Shown piece by piece: positions 57,228 to 64,000 of a stretch of DNA of 64,000 bases. The stretch is from Streptomyces cavernicola (GTDB taxonomy: Bacteria > Actinomycetota > Actinomycetes > Streptomycetales > Streptomycetaceae): assembly GCF_029968035.1 (NCBI RefSeq), contig NZ_JASCIQ010000032.1, positions 46,393-110,392 of the forward strand, given 5' to 3'. The notes under the pieces are model-generated. The model did not search any database. It was not told the origin of the DNA and saw only the letters and a program-made list of their open reading frames with translations. Position numbers and translations under genes: made by a program. Position 1 is the first letter of the stretch; every line of letters starts with the position of its first letter.

Positions 57228-58055
57228 ATGAGTCTCGACGACGACCACAACGGCCGTCCGGACGACGACGGCTACGGCGGCTCCGGCCACACCCGCACCC
57301 GCCTCCCCGACAGCGACGGCGGCGGCTACGGCACGGCCCGCCGCACGGGCCCGCGCTCCCCGCGCAGCCTCGTCACCGTCGTGACGGTCGTCGTCCTGCT
57401 CCTCGCGGCGATCGCGTTCGCGAACAGAGGGGGCGGAGGCGGCAGTTCGGACGACGCCTCCGCCGACGGCGCCGACCCGGCAGCGGCCCCGACGTCCCCG
57501 TCCGGCCAGAAGCCGGTCACATCGGGGTTCGGGAGGGATCGGGAGGGGGTGCAGAGCGCTGCGGCTAACTATGCGGTGGCGCTGGGGTCTGACGGAATGT
57601 ACGACGACACCCGTCGCCAAGAGATCACGGAATCCGTCTACGCCCCCGCCGTCGTTGCACAGCGTCGACAGGACATCGACAAGGTCTACTCCGACCCGAA
57701 GTTCCTGGCCAGGATCGGCCTGAACGAGGACGGCACGGCTCCTGAAGGCCAGACCTTCGTGACGCGCTCCAACCCCGTCGGCTCCAAAGTCGAGAAGTTC
57801 AGCAACAACGCTGCCACTGTCTCCGTCTGGTACTCGGCGCTGTTCGGGCTTGCCGGGGAAGGGTCGAAGAACCCCGTCTCCGAGAGCTGGTACACGAGCA
57901 CCTTCGAACTCAAGTGGGTCGGCAGCGACTGGAAGGTCACCGACTTCGAGCAGAAGGAGGGCCCCACCCCCGTGGGGCGCGACCAAACTGCCTCCACCGC
58001 CAAGGAGATGGCGGACGCGATCAAGCAGTTCGGAGGGTTCACGTATGCCCGGTAA
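57228..58055 (+). CDS. VirB8/TcpC-like T4SS protein
   Basis: Protein of 275 aa: Asp/Gly-rich cytoplasmic N-terminus, one transmembrane helix (LVTVVTVVVLLLAAIAFANR) and an extracytoplasmic domain of about 180 residues (EGVQSAAANYAVALGSDGMY, SVWYSALFGLAGEG, STFELKWVGSDWKVTDFEQK) that looks like the NTF2-like fold of VirB8/TcpC. The spacing, single anchor and place in the operon support the assignment; sequence identity to known VirB8 is not claimed. The stop overlaps the next start by 11 bp. ATG 57228. Confidence 0.75.
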   Translation: MSLDDDHNGRPDDDGYGGSGHTRTRLPDSDGGGYGTARRTGPRSPRSLVTVVTVVVLLLAAIAFANRGGGGGSSDDASADGADPAAAPTSPSGQKPVTSGFGRDREGVQSAAANYAVALGSDGMYDDTRRQEITESVYAPAVVAQRRQDIDKVYSDPKFLARIGLNEDGTAPEGQTFVTRSNPVGSKVEKFSNNAATVSVWYSALFGLAGEGSKNPVSESWYTSTFELKWVGSDWKVTDFEQKEGPTPVGRDQTASTAKEMADAIKQFGGFTYAR

Positions 58056-59343
58056 GCGTCGACGTACCCTCGCGCTCGCCACTGCAGTCGGGACCGTGCA
58101 GACGGCTGCCTTCATGCTCGCCACACCTGCTGTGGCCGCCCCCGACCCCAAGCCGAGCAACGACCCCTGCGATCTCATCCGCGGCCCCGCCAAGGACTAC
58201 TGCGAAAACGGCAAATCCTCCGGCACCCCCAAATCCCCCGCCGACGACGCCCTCAACACGCTCGACCCCCTCTCCTCCCTCGCCAAGGGTTGCGCCGACG
58301 CCGCGTCCTGGACCGTCGACAAGCTCAGCGCCGCCGTGAAGGACACCGCGAACGTCGACTTCACGAACCCGACGTTCCTGCAGCAGTACGCCGTCGTCTT
58401 CGCCGCGTCGACCATCCTCACGCTGCTCCTCTGGCTGCTCGCCGTGGCCAAGCGGGCCGTGCGCGGGGTGCCGTTGGCGACGGCGATCGGCGAGGCCATC
58501 GGGTTCCTCTGGCTCACCGTGCTCGCCTCCGCGTTCACGCCACTGATCCTCTACACCGTCGTCTCCGCGACCGACGGCGTCTCAGAGGTGCTCGCGAAGA
58601 CCACCGGCGGCCAGACCGACGTCTTCTTCGGCTCGTTCTCCGAAGCTCTCAAGAAGGGCGAGGACATCGGCGGCGGACCGATCATGCTGATCGTCGTCTC
58701 GCTCGTGTCGATCCTCGCCGCCGGCGTCCTCTGGCTCGAGCTCGTCATCCGCGCCGCCCTGCTCTACGTAGGAGCCCTCCTCGGCACCGTCGTCTACGCG
58801 GGACTCGTCGACAAGAACCTCTGGTCCCACGTGCGCCGTTGGGCCGGGATCATGATCGCGGTGATCCTCGTGAAGCCCGTGATCGTCATCGTTCTCGGGC
58901 TCGCCGGCGCGCTCTCCGGCGAGAACGGGCCGGACGCGTTCTCCGCCGTCGTATCCGGCCTCGCCATCATCCTGCTCGCCATCTTCGCCTCGGCGATGAT
59001 CTACCGCTTCGTACCGGGGTTCGGCGACGAGATCGCCGCCGGCCGCAACAACCGCATCATGCAGAGCGCCGAGGGCAAGGCGGCAGCCGTCATCAGCTCG
59101 CCCGCCGCCCTCGTCTCGCAGGGCATCAAGACCCACAGCACCCGAGGCCGCGGCGGCGAGGACAGCGGCGGCAGCAGCGGCGGCCGCCCCGCCAACCCGG
59201 CCAGCGGAGGCGTCGCCGCACACGCCAACCGCAGCGGATCCGGCGGCGGAACCGCCACCCCCGCACCCCGCAACAGCACCCACAGCTCACGCCCCACGAG
59301 CACCAGAGGCACGACCAACCGCACGGGAGGTGAAGGGCGTTGA
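58045..59343 (+). CDS. VirB6/TrbL-like polytopic membrane protein
   Basis: Protein of 432 aa. A signal peptide-like start (LATAVGTVQTAAFMLATPAV) leads to an extracytoplasmic part with Cys pairs, then about six helices (FAASTILTLLLWLLAVAKRA; FLWLTVLASAFTPLILYTVV; IMLIVVSLVSILAAGVLWLE; LLYVGALLGTVVYAG; IMIAVILVKPVIVIVLGLAG; VVSGLAIILLAIFASAMIYR) and a Gly/Ser/Thr-rich tail. This is the layout of TrbL/VirB6 channel subunits. ATG 58045. The TTG start of the next gene overlaps its stop. Confidence 0.8.
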   Translation: MPGKRRRTLALATAVGTVQTAAFMLATPAVAAPDPKPSNDPCDLIRGPAKDYCENGKSSGTPKSPADDALNTLDPLSSLAKGCADAASWTVDKLSAAVKDTANVDFTNPTFLQQYAVVFAASTILTLLLWLLAVAKRAVRGVPLATAIGEAIGFLWLTVLASAFTPLILYTVVSATDGVSEVLAKTTGGQTDVFFGSFSEALKKGEDIGGGPIMLIVVSLVSILAAGVLWLELVIRAALLYVGALLGTVVYAGLVDKNLWSHVRRWAGIMIAVILVKPVIVIVLGLAGALSGENGPDAFSAVVSGLAIILLAIFASAMIYRFVPGFGDEIAAGRNNRIMQSAEGKAAAVISSPAALVSQGIKTHSTRGRGGEDSGGSSGGRPANPASGGVAAHANRSGSGGGTATPAPRNSTHSSRPTSTRGTTNRTGGEGR

Positions 59344-60890
59344 CGACCCAGTCCCACCAGGTCGCGCCCCGCCGCACATATCTGATCGGCCGGGCACGGC
59401 CGAACGCGATCGTCGGCAAGAACCGCGAGACCGGCGAGATCGCCCTGATCATTGCCGGAGCCTTCCTCGGCATGATGTGCGGCCTGCTCGTCCCCGTCCT
59501 CTCCCTCCGCATCGTGCTGCTCACCGGCTTCCCGATGCTGGCCCTCGCCGCGGTGTACGTCCCGTACAAGGGCCGTACGTTCTACCGCTGGTTCGAGATC
59601 AACCGCAGCTACAAGCGCAGCCTCCGCCAGGGCACCGCCTACCGCTCCGCCGCCCCCGAGGCCGGCGTGCGGCTCGACGGCCGCGAGGTCGAGGTCGGCC
59701 CGCCGCCCGGCATCGGCCGCATCGCCTGGCTGGCCGCGCCCTTCGGCCCCGACGAGATCGCCGTGCTCCTGCACGCCGACCGCCGCACCGTCACCGCCGC
59801 CATCGAGATCGAGGGCCCCGGCGTCGGCCTGCGCGACAGCGAGGACCAGGAGGCCCTCGTCGACCGCTTCGGCACGCTCCTCAAGCACGTCGCGAACGGC
59901 GACGGCTTCGTCACCCGCCTCCAGATGCTCGCCCGCACCCTCCCCGCCGACCCCGACGCGCACGCCAAGGACGTCTCGGCCCGCGGCGACGAGAAGGCCC
60001 CGGCCTGGCTGCAGAGCTCGTACGACCAACTGCAGTCGATGGTGTCGACCAGCAGCGAGCAGCACCGCGCGTACCTCGTCGCCTGCATGCACTACACCCG
60101 CGAACTCGCCGCCGAGGCCCAGGCCGTGGCCCGCGCCGCCCGTCCGCAGGGCGGCCGCCGGCTCGACAAGGACGCGGGCATCGCCGTGGTCATGGCCCGC
60201 GAGCTGACCGACATCTGCTCGCGCCTCCAGGAGGCCGACATCCGCGTACGCCAGCCCCTCGGCCAGGGCCGGCTCGCCTCGCTCGTGCACTCCATGTACG
60301 ACCCGGACCACCCCATCGACCACATCCAGGCCATGACCCAGCGAAACGCCTGGCCGGCCGAACTCGACGCCATGGAGCCCACGTTCCTCCAGGCCAAGAC
60401 CCGCGAGTCCTCCACCCGCGCCCCCTGGTGCCACTCCACGGCCTGGGTGAAGGAGTGGCCGATGACCCCCGTGGGCGTCAACTTCCTCGCGCCGCTGCTC
60501 GTCCACACCCCGGACGTGATCCGCACCGTCGCCGTCACCATGGACCTCGAACCCACCGAGGTCGCCATCGAGCGGATGCTCACCGAGAAGACCAACGACG
60601 ACGCCGAGGCCAGCCGCCAGGCCAAGATGAACCGCACGGTCGACCCGCGCGACGCCGCCGCCCACTCCCGCCTGGACCAGCGCGGCGAGGACCTCGCAAG
60701 CGGCGCGGCCGGCGTCAACCTCGTCGGGTACATCACGGTCTCCGCCCGCACCCCCGAGGCACTCGCCCGCGACAAGCGCACGATCAGGGCCTCGGCGGGC
60801 AAGTCGTACCTCAAGCTGGAGTGGTGCGACCGCGAGCACCACCGGGCGTTCGTGAACACGCTGCCGTTCGCCACCGGCATCCGACGCTAA
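59340..60890 (+). CDS. SCO6880-family protein (VirB3/VirB4 N-terminal-like)
   Basis: Protein of 516 aa. Two adjacent helices near residues 35-75 (ALIIAGAFLGMMCGLLVPVL; VLLTGFPMLALAAVYVPYKG) recall a VirB3/PrgI-like anchor. The rest is soluble and corresponds to the N-terminal, non-catalytic part of VirB4 (VDRFGTLLKHVANGDGFVTR, MHYTRELAAEAQAV, FLAPLLVHTPDVIRTVAVTM, INVLVGYITVSARTPE-like segment). No Walker motif is present. Start TTG 59340 shares bases with the upstream TGA. It is known as the SCO6880-type family in Streptomyces. It probably pairs with the following ATPase. Confidence 0.85.
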   Translation: MTTQSHQVAPRRTYLIGRARPNAIVGKNRETGEIALIIAGAFLGMMCGLLVPVLSLRIVLLTGFPMLALAAVYVPYKGRTFYRWFEINRSYKRSLRQGTAYRSAAPEAGVRLDGREVEVGPPPGIGRIAWLAAPFGPDEIAVLLHADRRTVTAAIEIEGPGVGLRDSEDQEALVDRFGTLLKHVANGDGFVTRLQMLARTLPADPDAHAKDVSARGDEKAPAWLQSSYDQLQSMVSTSSEQHRAYLVACMHYTRELAAEAQAVARAARPQGGRRLDKDAGIAVVMARELTDICSRLQEADIRVRQPLGQGRLASLVHSMYDPDHPIDHIQAMTQRNAWPAELDAMEPTFLQAKTRESSTRAPWCHSTAWVKEWPMTPVGVNFLAPLLVHTPDVIRTVAVTMDLEPTEVAIERMLTEKTNDDAEASRQAKMNRTVDPRDAAAHSRLDQRGEDLASGAAGVNLVGYITVSARTPEALARDKRTIRASAGKSYLKLEWCDREHHRAFVNTLPFATGIRR

Positions 60891-60931
60891 CCCTGACCAC
60901 TCGGGACACAGAAGGCAGAGGCGCCAAGCCC

Positions 60932-62353
60932 ATGCGAGATCCGCTGACCACGCTGACCGACGCCTTCACCTCCTTCCTGTTCGGAAAGGTGGAGACGACC
61001 CGCCTCCCGGTGCGCACCTCCACCGGCCAGGCCCAGGCCGTCTACCTGCCGACGGCCGCCCCCGGCCTCGGCGACTCCGGCGTGATCATCGGCCGCGAGG
61101 TCTACAGCGGCAAGGGCTACATCTACGACCCGTTCCAGCTGTACGGCCAGCAGCTCCCGGCCCCGCACTGGCTGGTCCTCGGCGAGTCCGGCAACGGCAA
61201 GTCCGCCCTGGAGAAGACGTACGTCCTACGGCAGTTGAGGTTCCGGGACCGCCAGGTCGTCGTCCTCGACGCGCAGGGCGAGGACGGCGTCGGCGAGTGG
61301 AACCTGATCGCCCAGGAACTCGGCATAACGCCCATCCGCCTGGATCCGACGGTCGCCCTGGACACGGGCATCCGCCTCAACCCCCTCGACCCCTCGATCA
61401 CCACGACGGGCCAGCTCGCACTGCTCCGCACGATCATCGAGGTGGCGATGGGCCATGGCCTGGACGAACGTTCCGGCTTCGCCCTCAAGGTCGCGCACGC
61501 CTACGTCAACGAGACGATCGTCGAGCGCCAGCCCGTCCTCACCGACATCGTCGAGCAACTCCGCCACCCCGAACCGGAGTCGGCGGAGGCGATGAACGTC
61601 GCCATAGAGGACGTACGGGCCTGGGGCCTGGACGTCGCCCTCGTCCTGGACCGCCTCGTCGACGGCGACCTGCGCGGCATGTTCGACGGCCCGACGACGG
61701 TCGGCATCGACCTCGACGCCCCGCTGATCGTCTTCGACCTCTCCCACATCGACCGCAACTCCATCGCCATGCCGATCCTCATGGCGATCGTCGGCGTGTG
61801 GCTGGAGCACACCTGGATCCGCCCGGACCGCAAGAAGCGCATCTTCCTCGTCGAAGAGGCCTGGCACATCATCAACAGCCCCTTCGTCGCCCAACTCTTC
61901 CAGCGCCTCCTGAAGTTCGGCCGCCGCCTGGGCCTCTCGTTCGTCGCGGTCGTCCACCACCTCTCCGACGTCGTGGACGGCGCGGCGGCGAAGGAAGCGG
62001 CAGCGATCCTCAAGATGGCCTCGACGAGAACGATCTACGCCCAGAAGTCCGACGAGGCCCGCGCCACCGGCCACGTCCTCGGCCTGCCCCGCTGGGCCGT
62101 CGAGATCATCCCGACGCTCACCCCGGGCATCGCGGTCTGGGACGTCAACGGCAACGTCCAGGTCGTCAAACACCTCATCACCGAGATGGAACGCCCCCTC
62201 GTCTACACCGACCGCGCCATGACCGAGTCCTCCCTCACCGAGGAGGACTCCCTCCTGGCCGCCGCCGAACTCGAAGCCGAAGAACGCGCCGCCCGCATGG
62301 AGCGGTACGCGGCCCACGCCGAACTGAACGACCCGGACGCAACGGTGGCCTGA
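60932..62353 (+). CDS. VirB4-like T4SS ATPase
   Basis: ATPase of 473 aa. Walker A VLGESGNGKSALEKTYVL (G-x4-G-K-S), Walker B KRIFLVEEAWHIINSPF, and conserved VirB4/TraC blocks QVVVLDAQGEDGVGEWN, LNPLDPSITTTGQLALLRTI, LLKFGRRLGLSFVAVVHHLS. It lacks the VirB4 N-terminal domain, which seems to be encoded separately by the upstream gene (59340-60890). It drives assembly or substrate translocation. ATG 60932 lies 41 bp after the previous stop; the longer ORF starting at 59330 is a shadow. The acidic C-terminal tail is likely disordered. Confidence 0.92.
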   Translation: MRDPLTTLTDAFTSFLFGKVETTRLPVRTSTGQAQAVYLPTAAPGLGDSGVIIGREVYSGKGYIYDPFQLYGQQLPAPHWLVLGESGNGKSALEKTYVLRQLRFRDRQVVVLDAQGEDGVGEWNLIAQELGITPIRLDPTVALDTGIRLNPLDPSITTTGQLALLRTIIEVAMGHGLDERSGFALKVAHAYVNETIVERQPVLTDIVEQLRHPEPESAEAMNVAIEDVRAWGLDVALVLDRLVDGDLRGMFDGPTTVGIDLDAPLIVFDLSHIDRNSIAMPILMAIVGVWLEHTWIRPDRKKRIFLVEEAWHIINSPFVAQLFQRLLKFGRRLGLSFVAVVHHLSDVVDGAAAKEAAAILKMASTRTIYAQKSDEARATGHVLGLPRWAVEIIPTLTPGIAVWDVNGNVQVVKHLITEMERPLVYTDRAMTESSLTEEDSLLAAAELEAEERAARMERYAAHAELNDPDATVA

Positions 62354-62354
62354 C

Positions 62355-63908
62355 ATGCGCGAGCCGCACCACGACCGCCGCCCCGAGGAACGCGCCGGAG
62401 GCGGCGGCATCCCCGACGGCCTCCTCGTCGCCCTGCTCGCCTTCCTCCTCGGCCTCACCCTCCTCGTCTGGACGGCGACGGGCCTCTCGGCCCTCTTCAC
62501 GAAGGGCGCCTGGCCGGCCGAGGTCACCTTCACCCGCACCCCTCTCGCCATACGCCACCTCATCTCCCAGCCCCACGACATCCCCGGCGCCTGGCCCGAC
62601 TCCCCACCCGAAGCTTTCTCGGGCTACGGCCTCTTCTGGGGCCTGTTCATAGGGCAGTTGATGGTCCTGACGGTCCTGGTGATCTTCGTCATGGGCACGG
62701 TGGCGAGGTGGCGAGCGGTACGAAAGTCGGCCTCTGCCGCCACCCCCGCCACCCCCCGGGGCAGGCGCTCCGCAGGGACGGAGCCCACCCCTCCCCCCTC
62801 CCCCGCTGTGGGCAGGCGTTCCGCAGGGCGATGGGGGTCCCCCCTGCTCGAGCGAAGCCGAGAGCTTGGGGGAGGGTGGGCACAGCCCCAGGCGCCGGGT
62901 GCGGATGAGGAGGGGCCCAGCCCAGTCGACCAAGAAACGGAGCCCGAGCCGACCTCACTCGACAAGGCACCGGTCCCCACCCCCCGTACCCCCCTACGAT
63001 TCGCCCCCGCGAGAGACCACCACCCCACAGCCGTACAGGCAATCCAGGACTCCGAGGGCCCAGCCCTCATCATCACGTCGAACCCCTCCCTCTGGGAGGA
63101 AACAAAAGACGCAAGATCCAAGCTCGGCCCCGTACTCCTCTACGACCCCGGCCACCTCTGCGACACCCCGGCCCGCATGCACTGGTCCCCCGCCACCGGC
63201 TGCGAGGACAAGAACACCGCCGCCGCCCGCGCAAGGGCCCTGCTCGCCCCCGTACGCCCCAGCGCCAAGCTGGACGAGGCCACGGCAAGCACCGCCGAGA
63301 CCCTGCTGCGCAGCTATCTGCACGCGGCCGCGGTCGACGGCCGCCCGTTCAAGCACGTCCACCGCTGGTCCCAGGGCAGCCAGGCCCAGGAGGCCGTACG
63401 AGTCCTACGGACCAGCGGCAAGGCGGCCGCCGGCGCGGGCGGCGAGTTGGAGGCGGCCCTCACGGCGTATCCCGAACGCCGGGACATGGCCCAGGAGTTG
63501 ACCGCACGCGCGCTGTCCGCACTGTTCTCCGTGCACATCCGCGAGGCCTGCAGCCCGAACCGTACGGACACCCTCGCGTTGGATTCCTTCATCGCCGAAG
63601 GGGGCACTCTCTACGTGGTGGGTGAGCCCATCGAGGATCCGAAGTCGACGCCGGGGGCCATGCCGCTCCTCACGGCGCTCGCATCAAGCGTGGTCGAGCA
63701 CGGCCGGCGCATGGCCGCACGGTCATCCTCCGGTCGGCTCGACCCACCACTTTCGCTGATCCTCGACGACGTCGCCGCCGTGGCCCCGCTCCCGCAGCTG
63801 CCGGAACTCCTCGCCGGCGGAGCCGAGTCGGGCCTTCCCACCCTCGCTCTGCTCCGTTCCCGCGAACAGGCCCGCGCCCGCTGGCCGCACGACGAGCTCC
63901 CGGCTTGA
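62355..63908 (+). CDS. VirD4/TraD-like coupling protein, degenerate
   Basis: Protein of 517 aa. Two N-terminal helices (LLVALLAFLLGLTLLVWTAT; LFWGLFIGQLMVLTVLVIFV) flank an external loop, the standard T4CP anchor. A Pro-rich linker with a repeat insertion covers residues 125-210. The core follows T4CP order: ALIITSNPSLWEETKDARSK, LGPVLLYDPGHLCDTPAR, and Walker B-like SLILDDVAAVAPLPQLPEL with GLPTLALLRSREQARARWP. I find no Walker A GxxGxGK(S/T) where it should precede the first block, and Walker B ends DD, not DE. The sequence stops right after the RSREQ segment, where T4CPs usually continue about 100 residues. ATG 62355 is 1 bp after the VirB4 stop. Confidence 0.8.
   Translation: MREPHHDRRPEERAGGGGIPDGLLVALLAFLLGLTLLVWTATGLSALFTKGAWPAEVTFTRTPLAIRHLISQPHDIPGAWPDSPPEAFSGYGLFWGLFIGQLMVLTVLVIFVMGTVARWRAVRKSASAATPATPRGRRSAGTEPTPPPSPAVGRRSAGRWGSPLLERSRELGGGWAQPQAPGADEEGPSPVDQETEPEPTSLDKAPVPTPRTPLRFAPARDHHPTAVQAIQDSEGPALIITSNPSLWEETKDARSKLGPVLLYDPGHLCDTPARMHWSPATGCEDKNTAAARARALLAPVRPSAKLDEATASTAETLLRSYLHAAAVDGRPFKHVHRWSQGSQAQEAVRVLRTSGKAAAGAGGELEAALTAYPERRDMAQELTARALSALFSVHIREACSPNRTDTLALDSFIAEGGTLYVVGEPIEDPKSTPGAMPLLTALASSVVEHGRRMAARSSSGRLDPPLSLILDDVAAVAPLPQLPELLAGGAESGLPTLALLRSREQARARWPHDELPA
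62760..62880. repeat. repeat cluster inside the coupling-protein gene
   Basis: Direct repeat GGCAGGCG(C/T)TCCGCAGGG at 62760-62777 and 62811-62828, followed by CCCCCCTGCTCGAGCGAAGC and GAGAGCTTGGGGGAGG (62831-62880), an inverted-repeat element seen scattered in Streptomyces genomes. It is translated in frame as part of a Gly/Arg/Ser-rich linker (RRSAGRWGSPLLERSRELGG). Confidence 0.75.
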
Positions 63909-63958
63909 ACACATGCCTTTGAAAAGGAACCAGCATTAAGGGTGGTGAACGCAAAAAT

Positions 63959-63993
63959 GCCTCAACCCCCGGACAAAGTCCGGGGGTTGAGGC
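63959..63993. terminator. strong stem-loop at the right edge
   Basis: GCCTCAACCCCCGGAC-AAA-GTCCGGGGGTTGAGGC, a perfect 16-bp stem. The plus-strand sequence before it is AAAAAT, so read on the minus strand it has a T-tract; it could end a gene entering from the right. It also follows the coupling-protein stop by 50 bp. Confidence 0.85.
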
Positions 63994-64000
63994 TAAAAGG

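Noticed and set aside
59001..60842. 613-aa minus-strand ORF opposite the SCO6880-family gene
   Set aside because: Shadow; the plus-strand genes overlap in a coherent operon with conserved motifs.
51707..63908. Active integrative conjugative element
   Set aside because: No integrase, relaxase, tRNA-flanked att site or partition gene is seen in the window.

Overview
The window is chromosomal DNA of a Streptomyces or very close relative. The base composition is very GC-rich with strong G/C third positions, many genes overlap as GTGA/ATGA, and the gene set includes DevA/DevB, RsiG, Nur, GlnR, MshD (mycothiol) and PhoP-type direct repeats. I see no rRNA, tRNA, insertion sequence, integrase or CRISPR array. 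Most of the window looks like stable core chromosome. Functions are read from motifs and family memory; no database search was run.

Layout. 0-9 kb: a methyltransferase, a secreted NlpC/P60 cell-wall hydrolase, a receiver/PP2C phosphatase, a DUF2516 membrane protein, an XRE regulator with a lysine-rich HBHA-like protein behind a perfect palindrome, two HAD-type proteins and the developmental regulator DevA. 9-20.5 kb: Eis-like GNAT, asparaginase, RsiG (c-di-GMP-dependent anti-sigma of WhiG), Dtd, YgfZ, Nur, a nitrobindin-like protein, and a sulfur island (DsrE-like protein, DUF1416, rhodanese-type sulfurtransferase) with an apparent cysteine attenuation leader peptide, followed by a DUF2993 protein, a membrane protein, MoaD/ThiS and a hydrolase. 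20.7-31.6 kb: GlnR, a LacI regulator, an HtrA-like protease with a two-component system, PI-PLC, a second DUF2993 protein, a secreted 5'-nucleotidase and MshD.

31.7-45.5 kb: a GntR(YtrA)-ABC operon with its palindromic operator, then a phosphate island: ppk, a CHAD protein, a Nudix hydrolase, pstSCAB behind an 11-bp phased PHO box, and low-affinity Pit with a PhoU-like DUF47 protein. CsoR and its operator follow. 45.6-51.5 kb: lipoprotein, flavin oxidoreductase, a surface protein next to a class F sortase, and a PAP2 phosphatase.

51.7-63.9 kb: a type IV secretion-like module without a visible relaxase. A transglycosylase/NlpC hydrolase, a Ser/Thr kinase and a methyltransferase lie on the minus strand. 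A 660-bp non-coding region separates them from a plus-strand run: VirB2-like two-TM protein, VirB8-like protein, VirB6/TrbL-like protein, a VirB4-like ATPase split over two genes, and a VirD4-like coupling protein that lacks a recognisable Walker A and is short at the C-terminus. This is the most interesting part of the window. Much of the intergenic space carries short tandem repeats and dispersed Streptomyces-type GC-rich repeats, one of which sits inside the coupling-protein gene.
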